Assembly (NCBI GenBank): GCA_964618975.1
Contig: CAZUDI010000013.1
Span: forward strand, 1-64,000
Length of the DNA stretch: 64,000 nt
Reading direction: 5' to 3'
Origin: CAZUDI01 sp964618975
GTDB lineage: Bacteria > Desulfobacterota > Desulfomonilia > UBA1062
The translations under genes were made by a program, and so were the position numbers. This document shows, piece by piece, positions 15,460 through 26,903 of the stretch. The notes beneath the pieces were generated by a model. The model was not told where the DNA came from. It did not search any database and worked only from the letters and a program-made list of their open reading frames with translations. The number at the start of each line of letters is the position of its first letter. Positions within the stretch are counted from its first letter, which is position 1.

Positions 15460-17243
15460 TGGATGGGCGGCGCCTGGGAATCCTGATTGCCAGCAGCGTC
15501 TTTCCGGCCGAAGAGCAGCTCTTGGACCTGCGCTTCCCGGTCAACGACGTCGAGGGCCTCAACGCGGTGCTCGCCTCCGAGCACCTTGGCGGCTTCACCG
15601 AGACCGTGATGCTCACAAACGAGCCCTCGCATGCGGTGCTGCTTACCCTCAACCGCATACTGCGCAAGGCCCTCAAGGATGATTTCGTGCTCATCTACTA
15701 CTCGGGCCACGGCAAGCTGAATCCGGCCGGGAGGCTGCACCTGGCGACCACCGACACGGTGCTCGATGCCCTGGAGGCCACCTCGATCCCCATCCAGACA
15801 CTCAAGAATTACATCGACATATCGCCCGCCTGCCGTATCGCGCTGATCCTGGACTGCTGTTACAGCGGCGCCGCGGGCGAGATCTTCTCCCGCGGCGGGG
15901 TGGACGAGCAGCTGCAGTTCGTCTCTCGCGGCCGGGGCACCTTCATCATGACCGCCTCCACCGGGATCCAGGTGGCCCTCGAAAAGGAGACCGACCGGCT
16001 GGGCATGTTCACCAAGCATCTCATCGCGGGCATCCGGGAAGGCGCTGCCGACCGGGACGGCGATGGTCTGATCACCCTGGACGAGCTCTATGGCTATGTG
16101 CACGACCGCTGCCTGGAGGAGGGTTGCCAGGAACCCATGAAGTGGGATCTGAACGTCAGGGGCGAGGTGGTGATCGCCAGCACCGGAAAGTCGCCCCGCG
16201 CCCAGTGGCGCCGGAAGGTGCGCGAACGCATGCTGGAACTGGCCGAGCAGCAGCTCGTGCCCGACGAGATCCTCCTGGCCGTACTCGCCCTCATCGAAAA
16301 GGACCCTCTGAAGCTCGAGCAAGCCGACCGGCAAAAAGAGGAACTCGTGCGGGCCTTCAGCGAGGACAAGCTCGCCTTCAACCAGTTCGTGCAGCGCTGG
16401 TACGCGACCGGGGGGCGCGCCTCGGGGCAGGCCCCCGGCAAGGCCTCAGCGCAGCTGACCGTGGATCCGGCGCGCGGCATCGACTTCGGCAGCGTCCCGG
16501 CCGGGGGCACCCCGGAACGGCTCGTCACGATCACGAACAGCGGAGAGGGCCGCCTGGAGTGGGACTGCGAACAGACCGGGGACTTCTTCACCCTGCAGCG
16601 CACCGCTCTGGGGCTCAAGGTGAGGCTCGCCTGCCCCACAAGCGGCCGGCATAAAGGCGAGGTCCGCATCCAGAGTACGGGCGGCAGCGCGCGTATCCCG
16701 GTGAGGGTCAGGGCGACCCGCCGCGCCTGCAGGGCCGCTGCCACCCCGGAGGGCCGGGTGGACGTTCCGCCTGACAAGCGGCGCCGGCCTGTGTGGCGCT
16801 ACGGCGCCGGGGCGCTGGCCGTTCTGGGGGTCATGGTCTACGGGTATCTCTCCGGGGAGTTCCATTTTTTTCCCACAGCCACATACCGCGTCTCCCCGAC
16901 AGTCACATACCGTGCCTCTCCGACGGAGGTGCTCCCCTCCGGCAGCAGCGCGCGCGCACTTGGGGAGAGACCTGCGGCGCCCTTGGCCATGGACGAGATC
17001 GACGCCCAGTTCGAACGCCTTGAGGCGGAGCTTGAGCGGGCCCGGGCCACCGGCACGGTGCCCGCGAACCTGACGGGGCGCATCCAGGGTCTCGGTACGG
17101 AGCTCAGTGCGACCCGCAGCCGCATATCGAGCCCGGAAGAGATGGAACTCCTCAGACAGAGGTATGTGCGGCTGCAGGGGATCGTCGTCGAGATGAGCAG
17201 GCTGCAGCTGCAGCAGGTCCGGCAGACGCAGCCGCGGCGCTAG
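15459..17243 (+). CDS. membrane-anchored caspase-fold protease with EF-hand-like loop, Ig-like domain and coiled-coil tail
   Basis: 594 residues. A caspase/metacaspase p20 domain covers about 1-240: IYYSGHGK gives catalytic His84 and LDCCYSGA gives Cys134. DRDGDGLITLDEL at 198-210 is an EF-hand-like calcium loop, common in bacterial caspase-like proteins. Then come a helical linker at 245-315, a beta-rich domain at 331-420 (TVDP..IDFGSVPAGG..VTITNSG, resembling ASH/BACON-type Ig folds), one membrane helix at about 447-465, and a charged coiled coil at 510-585. No signal peptide precedes the protease, so the helix orientation (protease inside, coiled coil outside) is inferred. Coupled to the EACC1-like gene; likely a suicide effector of a defence cassette. 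Bracketed by repeats. Confidence 0.82.
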   Translation: MDGRRLGILIASSVFPAEEQLLDLRFPVNDVEGLNAVLASEHLGGFTETVMLTNEPSHAVLLTLNRILRKALKDDFVLIYYSGHGKLNPAGRLHLATTDTVLDALEATSIPIQTLKNYIDISPACRIALILDCCYSGAAGEIFSRGGVDEQLQFVSRGRGTFIMTASTGIQVALEKETDRLGMFTKHLIAGIREGAADRDGDGLITLDELYGYVHDRCLEEGCQEPMKWDLNVRGEVVIASTGKSPRAQWRRKVRERMLELAEQQLVPDEILLAVLALIEKDPLKLEQADRQKEELVRAFSEDKLAFNQFVQRWYATGGRASGQAPGKASAQLTVDPARGIDFGSVPAGGTPERLVTITNSGEGRLEWDCEQTGDFFTLQRTALGLKVRLACPTSGRHKGEVRIQSTGGSARIPVRVRATRRACRAAATPEGRVDVPPDKRRRPVWRYGAGALAVLGVMVYGYLSGEFHFFPTATYRVSPTVTYRASPTEVLPSGSSARALGERPAAPLAMDEIDAQFERLEAELERARATGTVPANLTGRIQGLGTELSATRSRISSPEEMELLRQRYVRLQGIVVEMSRLQLQQVRQTQPRR

Positions 17244-17368
17244 GCGCTGCGTCGCGTCCCCCCGAGTCCCGTCTTGAGCACGGCTGATGAGAGAAGGTTG
17301 TTGATTTCGATTGTGGGGGGGATTCCTTGTAAGGGGTTTCCCCCAGCCCCCCTTCAAGCATGACAATC

Positions 17369-17402
17369 ACTATGAGTCGAATTCCCCGCCGCTCGCGGCT
17401 GG
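17369..17402 (+). repeat. 80-bp intergenic repeat, partial copy 5a
   Basis: Only the head of the repeat (ATGAGTCGAATTCCCCGCC and its hairpin) is present, just before a complete copy in the same orientation. Together with 5b it suggests a tandem insertion or a decayed dimer. Confidence 0.65.
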
Positions 17403-17432
17403 ATGCGGTTTGCCCGGGAAGGCCGCGACGGA

Positions 17433-17517
17433 TTTGATTGCCTGAGGGGCACATTCTCCGCCGCTTGCAGCGGCAAGCAGGGTCCAGGGTTTGTCCCCGG
17501 GTTTCATATCCATGATT
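17433..17517 (+). repeat. 80-bp intergenic repeat, copy 5b
   Basis: Complete plus-strand copy (CCGCCGCTTGCAGCGG hairpin; CAGGGTCCAGGG arm; tail TTTCATATCCATGAT) abutting the stop codon of the phospholipase D gene. No gene is present between 17244 and 17518. Confidence 0.8.
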
Positions 17518-17518
17518 G

Positions 17519-19255
17519 TCAGTAGAGGATTTCCACCCGGCGCGCCAGGTCCATGAGCGGCCCATAGCGGTCTTCATCGAGGGCCAGGGCGGGGAAGGTG
17601 ATCTCGGTGGCGGCCCCCATCACGGTGTCGAGGAAGGTCTGCTGCCTGAGGGAGGCCAGTTCGGGGTCGTGGAGCGTGATCATGAGCTCGGACTCCAGGT
17701 AGGCGCTCCGGATGGAGAGATTGAAGGAGCCGATGCTCGCCCAGGCACCGTCGATGATGAACTCCTTGGCGTGCAGGTAAGGCATGAGCTTCAGGTCTTT
17801 CAGGGGCGGCCGGTATTCGTAGATGTGCACCCCCGCCCGCAGGAGGTCGCGATAGTAATTGAGCGAGATGAAGTGACACAGGGAGAAGGCCACCTCGCGC
17901 CCGGTCTCGAGGGAGTTGGTGAGGATGCGCACCTCCACCCCCCTGCCGGCCGCGCGGATGAGGGCCTTGCATAAGCGCGGCGGGAGGGCAAGATACTGCG
18001 AACTGATGCAGATGCTCTCCTCCGCGGCGTCCAGGGCCACGATCAGCATATCCAGGGTGTGGTAGCACCCCTGCCAGGGTCGTGATTCCACGAGCCGGCA
18101 GGCAGCGCCGCCGTTTGCGGCCGGGGATAGTATCTCACGGGGGGAAAGGGCCGGTCCGCGGAATTCCTCCCAGTTGCGATCGAAGGCGCGCGCGAGTTCG
18201 TCAACCACCGGCCCTTCGAGGAGCACATCGAGGTCGTCCCACCACCAGAAATAGCAGTCGCTTAAGTTGCGGCCGCCGGTGATGGCCAGCTTTCCGTCCA
18301 CGATGAGCATCTTCTCGTGCAGGGCATAGTCCACCAGGGCCCCGTCACCCTTGAGCCTGATCCATTCCCCGAAGGCGGGGTTGTCGGGCACGGTGCGAAC
18401 GATGCGGTAGTCTTCGAGCATGCGCTCGATCCAGGGCAGGGAGCGCTTGTCCGGTCGGTGGGGAAAGCCGATGTCGCCGGCCAGGATGACGTTGATGCCG
18501 TGCTTTTTGAGGTTGTGCGGGATCAGCGGCGAGGTGCCCAGTTGGGAATAACGCGTGAGGAGGAGGTTGACCTCCACGCCGGAGGAGGCCTGGTGCTTGA
18601 GGATCTCGACGAGTTCCCCGCTGAGCCCCTCGTCGTCCAGGCAGTAGGTCTGGATGTCGATGCGTGCTCTGGCGCTCTCGAGGGCCTTTTTCCAGCAGTA
18701 AAAGGCCTCTCTGCCGTCGGAGAGGACCTTCACCGAATTGCCGTACTTTACCCGGCTGCCGCTCAGCTCATCGATCTGTCCCTGGATCTCGGGCGCCAGG
18801 ACGCGGGGGGCTTCTCTTACGGGAAGGCTTTCCACGACGTTGAGCGCGCCCGAGGACTCGAGCACGGACCCGTCCGCCATATGGAGTCTGAAATTCAGCT
18901 CATGACGGCCTGCTTCATTCAGGGCCGGCAGCTCGATGCGGCTGTAATAGCGCCTGCGCCCGTCCCTGTCCCGGTAGGCCACCGCCGGGCACGCCCCCGC
19001 GGCGATGGGGATTCCGCGTACCTCCAGGCGCCGGATGCGGGCATCCTCGGGCAGCAGTCGGAGATCCAGGTAGGTGCAGGATTCACGGCCGGCCCGCACC
19101 AACGCAGGGTAGAGCTCGAGGGACTCGATGGCAGGCCCCGTACGCGGGGCCTGCGGTAGGGAGCAAGCGGCCAGCCCGAGGACCAGGAAGAGGCCGATCC
19201 CCGTGCACAGTCGCCCAAGGCAGGGACACGGCGATTTCTGGGCGGACTGGGTCAT
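17519..19255 (-). CDS. phospholipase D family lipoprotein, cardiolipin-synthase-like
   Basis: 578 residues. A lipoprotein signal ends in LGLAAC, so the mature protein is lipid-anchored. An N-terminal beta-rich region of about 150 residues is followed by two HKD motifs: HEKMLIVDGKLAITGG and HAKEFIIDGAWASIGS, each with the GG/S-N-L-S follow-up, forming the bilobed phosphodiesterase active site. Such proteins cleave or transfer phosphodiesters in phospholipids; nuclease activity is the other option. The ATG at 19255 (MTQSAQKS) gives a proper signal; ribosome-binding sequence is weak (GAGAAAG). The next gene on the same strand is 75 bases upstream. Confidence 0.85.
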   Translation of the reverse strand: MTQSAQKSPCPCLGRLCTGIGLFLVLGLAACSLPQAPRTGPAIESLELYPALVRAGRESCTYLDLRLLPEDARIRRLEVRGIPIAAGACPAVAYRDRDGRRRYYSRIELPALNEAGRHELNFRLHMADGSVLESSGALNVVESLPVREAPRVLAPEIQGQIDELSGSRVKYGNSVKVLSDGREAFYCWKKALESARARIDIQTYCLDDEGLSGELVEILKHQASSGVEVNLLLTRYSQLGTSPLIPHNLKKHGINVILAGDIGFPHRPDKRSLPWIERMLEDYRIVRTVPDNPAFGEWIRLKGDGALVDYALHEKMLIVDGKLAITGGRNLSDCYFWWWDDLDVLLEGPVVDELARAFDRNWEEFRGPALSPREILSPAANGGAACRLVESRPWQGCYHTLDMLIVALDAAEESICISSQYLALPPRLCKALIRAAGRGVEVRILTNSLETGREVAFSLCHFISLNYYRDLLRAGVHIYEYRPPLKDLKLMPYLHAKEFIIDGAWASIGSFNLSIRSAYLESELMITLHDPELASLRQQTFLDTVMGAATEITFPALALDEDRYGPLMDLARRVEILY

Positions 19256-19329
19256 GACTTTCTCTGTAAGCGATTTGGGCCCGCCATGCAAGCCGTTCCC
19301 TTGCATCCTGGTGAAGCAAGGCCAGGCGC

Positions 19330-21051
19330 TCAGACCCCTATGCGCCGCAGGCAGGCCACCAGGGGGGTAAGCAATCCCCGCGCCAGGGTGCGCAGGAGAG
19401 CACGGGGGGCGATGCAGGCCGCCAGCGCGGGGCTGAGCTGGTAATAGGCATGCACCAAGGCCCGGCCCGGGGCGTGGCCCATCAGACAGCGGTCCCTAAA
19501 GCGCCTGAGCGTGGCCACCTCCCCGGCCAGGGGCGTGCCGTAGGCGGCGGTGGCGATGAAACAGCGCGAGTCGCTGCCATCGAGCAGCAGCGGGGTCTTG
19601 GAGGTCTGCTCCTCCTCGGGGACGACCGCCGGGTCCTCGGGCGGGTTGGCCCGGATGGTCAGGGCCACGGAGAGTGGCAGGGCAAAGAGCAGGTCCACAT
19701 CGCGGTCGCCTGCGCCCCCCTCGCGGTAGGCGGGCCGGGCGTCGGCGTCGCCTGCGGCCACGTCCAGGCACTCCTGGTCGTCATGGCGGTACATGCGGCA
19801 GGCGAGGGTGCCCGTGCCGTCACCGTTGTCGCTGAGACTGATGTGGCGCCACTCCTGGGGCCACTCGATGATGGCGCAGGTGTTGATGTTCCAGTAGCCG
19901 CCGGGCAGATCGTCGTAGGTGACGGGCGCGATGTGGTTGATGTGGGAGTGGCCGTTGATGTGGGCCACGACATGCTCGTAGGCGCACAGGGTGCGCCGGA
20001 GCTCCCCGGCAGTGATATCGCTCTGGGAGTCCTTGAAGGAGGTGGTCTCTTCCCCGCTCTCCGGGTTGGCGACCGGGCTGTGATGCGAGAAGATCAGGCA
20101 CAGCCTGTCGCTGTGATCCTCGATCTCACCCACCATCCAGTCGTACTGGGCCTGGTCCAGACAGCCCAGCGAGAGGGTCTGCTTGGGCAGTTCGCCCTCG
20201 AGGTTGTAGTTGGCGGTGTTGAGCACGATGCAGTGGGTATAGGCGTTGGGGGAAAAGCTGTAGTAGCCCTGCCACCGGCCGTAGGCCTGCGGGGGCTGGT
20301 TTTCGAAGCCGTGCCACCAGGGCAGCGTGACGGAGCCCTTGTACTTCTCGACCGCCTCGGCCTGGTCGCACAGATCGTCGCTTCTGGCCCCGAAGAGCGG
20401 CACCAGGGCGCTCACGAGGATTTCGTTGTTGGCGGTCCCCTGGTACTCCACGTCATGGTTGCCCAGCACGGCGTACCAGGGCATCGCGAGGCCTTCCGGG
20501 TCGACATCGTAGATGCCGCCGTCTTCCACGGCCAGGCGGAAGGAGTCCGACTTGAGGCCGTCGGCGATCTCGATGAACCAGCTGAGCTCCTTTTCCGTGT
20601 CCGTATCCGTGTGGTCGCCGGTGGAGATGGTGAAGTCCAGGGGGTCCTGGCGGTGATGGGCATTGATGGAGCGGATGGTGGCGTCCCAGATGCGCGCCGT
20701 GTACGGGTCCTGATCGCGGCTGATGCTCTGGATGACGCCGTCGAGCCAGCCGAGCCCCGCGTTCTGCTTTTCGCAGATGCTCAGGTTCTCGAAGCGCAGG
20801 GGATCGTGGTCGTCCACGATGTGCACGTCCGAGACCTGGGCGAGGTTCAGCAGCCGGAAGCGGTACCCCGTGGCACTGTCCGCATTTGATGCGGCCCCGA
20901 GCTCGTCCCTCAGCGGCGTGACCCGAGGGGCGAATGCCAGGAGTCTGAGCGGACTGATGGTCATCAGGAAGGCGCCGCCTACGGTGCCGAGCCTCAGGAA
21001 GGTGCGCCTGGTTACGCCATAGAGCCTGTCCCCGGTCGATATCCTGGCCAT
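19330..21051 (-). CDS. Tat-exported metallophosphoesterase with C-terminal CFI-box domain
   Basis: 573 residues. RRTFLRLG plus a hydrophobic stretch forms a Tat signal. The calcineurin-like metal site is complete: SDVHIVDD, STGDHTDTD, LGNHDVEY, FSHHSP and NGHSHINH. The layout fits the PPA1498/TIGR03767 group of metallophosphoesterases. After about residue 500 there is a separate domain beginning CFIATAAYGTPLA, the CFI-box C-terminal module found at the end of diverse exported proteins; its role is not known to me. The protein would act outside the inner membrane on an unknown phosphoester. A small upstream AT-rich stretch (21119-21135) is the probable promoter. Confidence 0.85.
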   Translation of the reverse strand: MARISTGDRLYGVTRRTFLRLGTVGGAFLMTISPLRLLAFAPRVTPLRDELGAASNADSATGYRFRLLNLAQVSDVHIVDDHDPLRFENLSICEKQNAGLGWLDGVIQSISRDQDPYTARIWDATIRSINAHHRQDPLDFTISTGDHTDTDTEKELSWFIEIADGLKSDSFRLAVEDGGIYDVDPEGLAMPWYAVLGNHDVEYQGTANNEILVSALVPLFGARSDDLCDQAEAVEKYKGSVTLPWWHGFENQPPQAYGRWQGYYSFSPNAYTHCIVLNTANYNLEGELPKQTLSLGCLDQAQYDWMVGEIEDHSDRLCLIFSHHSPVANPESGEETTSFKDSQSDITAGELRRTLCAYEHVVAHINGHSHINHIAPVTYDDLPGGYWNINTCAIIEWPQEWRHISLSDNGDGTGTLACRMYRHDDQECLDVAAGDADARPAYREGGAGDRDVDLLFALPLSVALTIRANPPEDPAVVPEEEQTSKTPLLLDGSDSRCFIATAAYGTPLAGEVATLRRFRDRCLMGHAPGRALVHAYYQLSPALAACIAPRALLRTLARGLLTPLVACLRRIGV

Positions 21052-21300
21052 AATCTCCCCTCCCTTGGTGGGCCTGCAGTTTTCCCTGGTTGATGCAAAA
21101 ACGGATCCAGGGGCTACGCTGATATAATATATTGAAAGTCAAGATCATATTCTCCGACCAACGGCAGGGACAGAAAAGCTTTTTCCGGGAAAAGGAAAAG
21201 TTCTTCCGCCCTCTGCCGGCGCCAGGGTGCTGTTAAAAACCCCTGCGGATCGCGCCCTCTGGCCGGGGGGCAGTGCGCGTCGAACCCGTCGCCCTCCCCG

Positions 21301-22227
21301 TCAGGGCTCGATCCGAAAGGTGCGGAGGTGCTCCAGGAAGGCTTGGTGGTGGGATGCGGGCAGGAAGTGCTGCTTGGTGATGAGGTAAAAGCGGCGCCGG
21401 ATCTCCTCGCCCTCCAGGGGCACGTGCACCAGAAGACCCTGGGCCAGCTCGCGCCGAACGGCATGGATCGAGAGCACGCTCACCCCGAGGCCGGCAATCA
21501 CCGCCTCCTTGACCGCCTCGGACGAGCCCACCTCGGCCGCGATGGCGAAGCGTCTCAGGTGCACAAGGTGGTGCCGTTCGAGATGGTCCTCGAGGACCGA
21601 AAGGGTGGCCGAGCCGGGCTCGCGGCTGACAAAGGGGGCTTCAGCGAGTTCCTCGAAACTAAGGGCCTCTCTGCCATCCCAGGCATGGCCCCGGGGCACC
21701 ACCAGGATCAGCCGGTCGTCCCACAGGGGTTCGCAGGCCAGCCTTTTGATGTGGGTCTGCTTGCCGATGAAGCCGAGCTCCACCTCGTCGTCCAGGACCA
21801 TCTCGATCACCTCGTCGCTGTCGCTCGTCTTGAGGTGGATGTGAAGGTCCGGGTGGCGTGCCTTGAGAGACGTAAGCACCGTGGGCAGGATGTAGGTGGC
21901 GGGGATGGTGCTCGCCCCCACGAAGATGTGTCCCGAGATCTCATCCCGGCTCAGCCTGATCTTATCCCGGGCCTCGTCTCTGAGCTTGATGATCTTCTTG
22001 GCCATGTTGTAGATGATGCGCCCCTCCTCGGTGAGGGTCACCCCGTTGGCGGTACGATTGATCACGGGGGTGTCGGCGAAGATTTCGAGGTTTTTGATGT
22101 GCTTGCTCAGCGAGGGCTGGGTGAGGAGCATCTTTTTGGCGGCCTTGGAAAAGCTGCGTTCCTCCACCAGGTTGATCAGGGCCTCGAGCTGCTGCAGGGT
22201 GATGTTTCTGAACTGGTTGAGATTCAT
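21301..22227 (-). CDS. LysR family regulator adjacent to selD (selenium-associated type)
   Basis: 308 residues. The N-terminal winged helix (LQQLEALINLVEERSFSKAAKKMLLTQ split at the usual positions) is followed by a periplasmic-binding-protein-like co-inducer domain at about 90-305. The start at 22227 (MNLNQF) is the canonical LysR beginning; the 75-residue upstream extension has no LysR character. The gene is divergent from selD with 118 bases between, and I recall a LysR subfamily defined by its association with selenium genes, which this resembles in length and context. The ligand is unknown. A GTTAT-N15-ATAAC site lies between the two genes. Confidence 0.82.
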   Translation of the reverse strand: MNLNQFRNITLQQLEALINLVEERSFSKAAKKMLLTQPSLSKHIKNLEIFADTPVINRTANGVTLTEEGRIIYNMAKKIIKLRDEARDKIRLSRDEISGHIFVGASTIPATYILPTVLTSLKARHPDLHIHLKTSDSDEVIEMVLDDEVELGFIGKQTHIKRLACEPLWDDRLILVVPRGHAWDGREALSFEELAEAPFVSREPGSATLSVLEDHLERHHLVHLRRFAIAAEVGSSEAVKEAVIAGLGVSVLSIHAVRRELAQGLLVHVPLEGEEIRRRFYLITKQHFLPASHHQAFLEHLRTFRIEP

Positions 22228-22252
22228 GGGTTGGATTATACCTGAGATGTGG

Positions 22253-22277
22253 GTTATAATCAATTGCGGGCCATAAC
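22253..22277. promoter_or_regulatory. LysR-type operator candidate between lysR and selD
   Basis: GTTAT (22253-22257) and ATAAC (22273-22277) form a perfect inverted repeat, including a T-N11-A core arrangement typical of LysR sites. It is 26 bases upstream of the regulator's start codon and 69 bases upstream of selD, as expected for autoregulated divergent genes. Confidence 0.5.
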
Positions 22278-22345
22278 TATTTTGCATTTGCCTTATGCGC
22301 TCAAACCCGGCACAAGGGTGGTGGCACACGCAGGGGGGGATCACC

Positions 22346-23398
22346 ATGGCACACGACAAACGCATAAAACTGACTGCCACGGTCCACGGGGCGGGCTGAG
22401 CCTGCAAGATCGGTCCGGGGGACCTGGCGAAGATTCTTGAGGGATTGCCCACCCGCGGGCATCCCGATCTGCTGGTGGGTATGGAGCGGCCCGACGATGC
22501 CGGTGTCTACCGGCTCACGGACGAACTCGCCCTGATCCAGACCCTCGACTTTTTCACCCCCATTGTGGACGACCCCTACACCTTCGGACAGATCACGGTG
22601 GCCAATGCCCTGAGCGATGTCTACGCCATGGGCGGAACGCCCCGCCTGGCCATGAACATCATCTGCTTTCCCGTTCATACCATGGACCTCTCCATCCTGA
22701 AGGACATCCTCGAAGGCGGCCTGGACAAGATGAACGAGGCCGGGGTGCTGCTCGTGGGCGGGCACAGCGTGGAGGATGACGAGCTGAAGTACGGCCTGTC
22801 GGTGACCGGCCTCATCCACCCCGCAAAGGTACGTATGAATTCCGGGGCGCGCCCGGGCGACCATCTCGTCCTCACCAAGCCGCTGGGCACCGGGATCATC
22901 GCCACCGCCATCAAGGCCGAACTGGCTTCCCCTCAGGCCGCAGACAGGGCCGCCCAACTCATGCGTAGCCTCAACCGCATCCCCGCCGAGCGCATGCAGG
23001 CCTTCGACGTGCATGCCTGTACCGATGTCACGGGGTTCGGGCTCGTGGGGCATGCCTGCGAGATGGTGGAGGGTACGGACGTAGGCCTGGAGATCCATGC
23101 CCCCCGGGTACCCGTGCTGGACGAGGTGTCCGACTATGCCGCCATGGGTCTCATCCCGGGTGGGGCCTACCGCAACGAGGATTTCCGCAGATACATGGTG
23201 ACGGTGGAAGGTGGCGTCACGGACGATACGGTCAAGATCCTGCACGACCCGCAGACCTCGGGCGGTCTGCTGATCGCCCTGCCGGCGCCTGAGGCCGAGG
23301 CGCTCCTTTCTATCCTTAACGCCGAGGGTCTGAGTGAGGCCTGTCTGATCGGCGAGATCACCCCGGCACACCCCGGGAGGGTCCTCATCCGCGCCTGA
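22346..23398 (+). CDS. selD: selenide, water dikinase SelD with selenocysteine in the active site
   Basis: 350 residues when the TGA at 22397-22399 is read as Sec18. SelD makes selenophosphate from selenide and ATP, the Se donor for Sec-tRNA and for selenouridine. The N-terminus reads GAG-U-ACKIGPGDL, aligning Sec18, Cys20 and Lys21 with Cys17, Cys19 and Lys20 of E. coli SelD. Downstream are QTLDFFTPIVDDPY, NALSDVYAMGG and TDVTGFGLVGHA, the usual ATP- and metal-binding motifs. The ATG at 22346 follows a G-rich site. An annotation that stops at TGA would start the protein inside, near 22445, and lose the catalytic segment. SelD being a selenoprotein is known in many Sec-users. It confirms Sec decoding in this genome. 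Confidence 0.96.
22412..22424 (+). promoter_or_regulatory. SECIS element of selD
   Basis: GGUCC and GGACC pair (5 bp) around a GGG loop that starts 17 bases after the UGA with G in first position. A further C-G pair is possible with a bulged U. This meets the spacing expected for bacterial SECIS elements, though the stem is short. Confidence 0.6.
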
Positions 23399-23421
23399 TC
23401 CATCCCCATGGGGGGCGGGTA

Positions 23422-26667
<3,246 letters not shown>

Positions 26668-26693
26668 GATGGGGCTCCCGGGCAATGATGCTT

Positions 26694-26776
26694 TTAATCG
26701 CTATGGGTCTGACTTACCGCCGCTTGCGGCGGCCAGGGAAGGGCATAAGCTTGCCCTGGGGTTCCTTCCCATGATC
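26694..26776 (+). repeat. 80-bp intergenic repeat, copy 6
   Basis: Plus-strand copy with full outer pairing (ATGGGT with the tail TTCCCAT), hairpin CCGCCGCTTGCGGCGG and a GCTTGCCC hairpin. It lies between the sensor-kinase gene and the end of the thiamin operon. Confidence 0.8.
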
Positions 26777-26903
26777 TGACCTGTCGGAAGACAGTCGGCT
26801 TTTCTTTACCGTCGTGCGCACCGAAAGCGTCTTTCCCACCCGGAACGTGCGCGCATGCGGTTTCGCGGCGGGCAGTCCCGGGCCGATGTGACAGGAGAGC
26901 CCT

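Noticed and set aside
22445..23398. SelD starting at 22445 with no Sec
   Set aside because: It lacks the catalytic segment. The upstream ATG at 22346 with a Shine-Dalgarno, reading through UGA, restores the complete protein.
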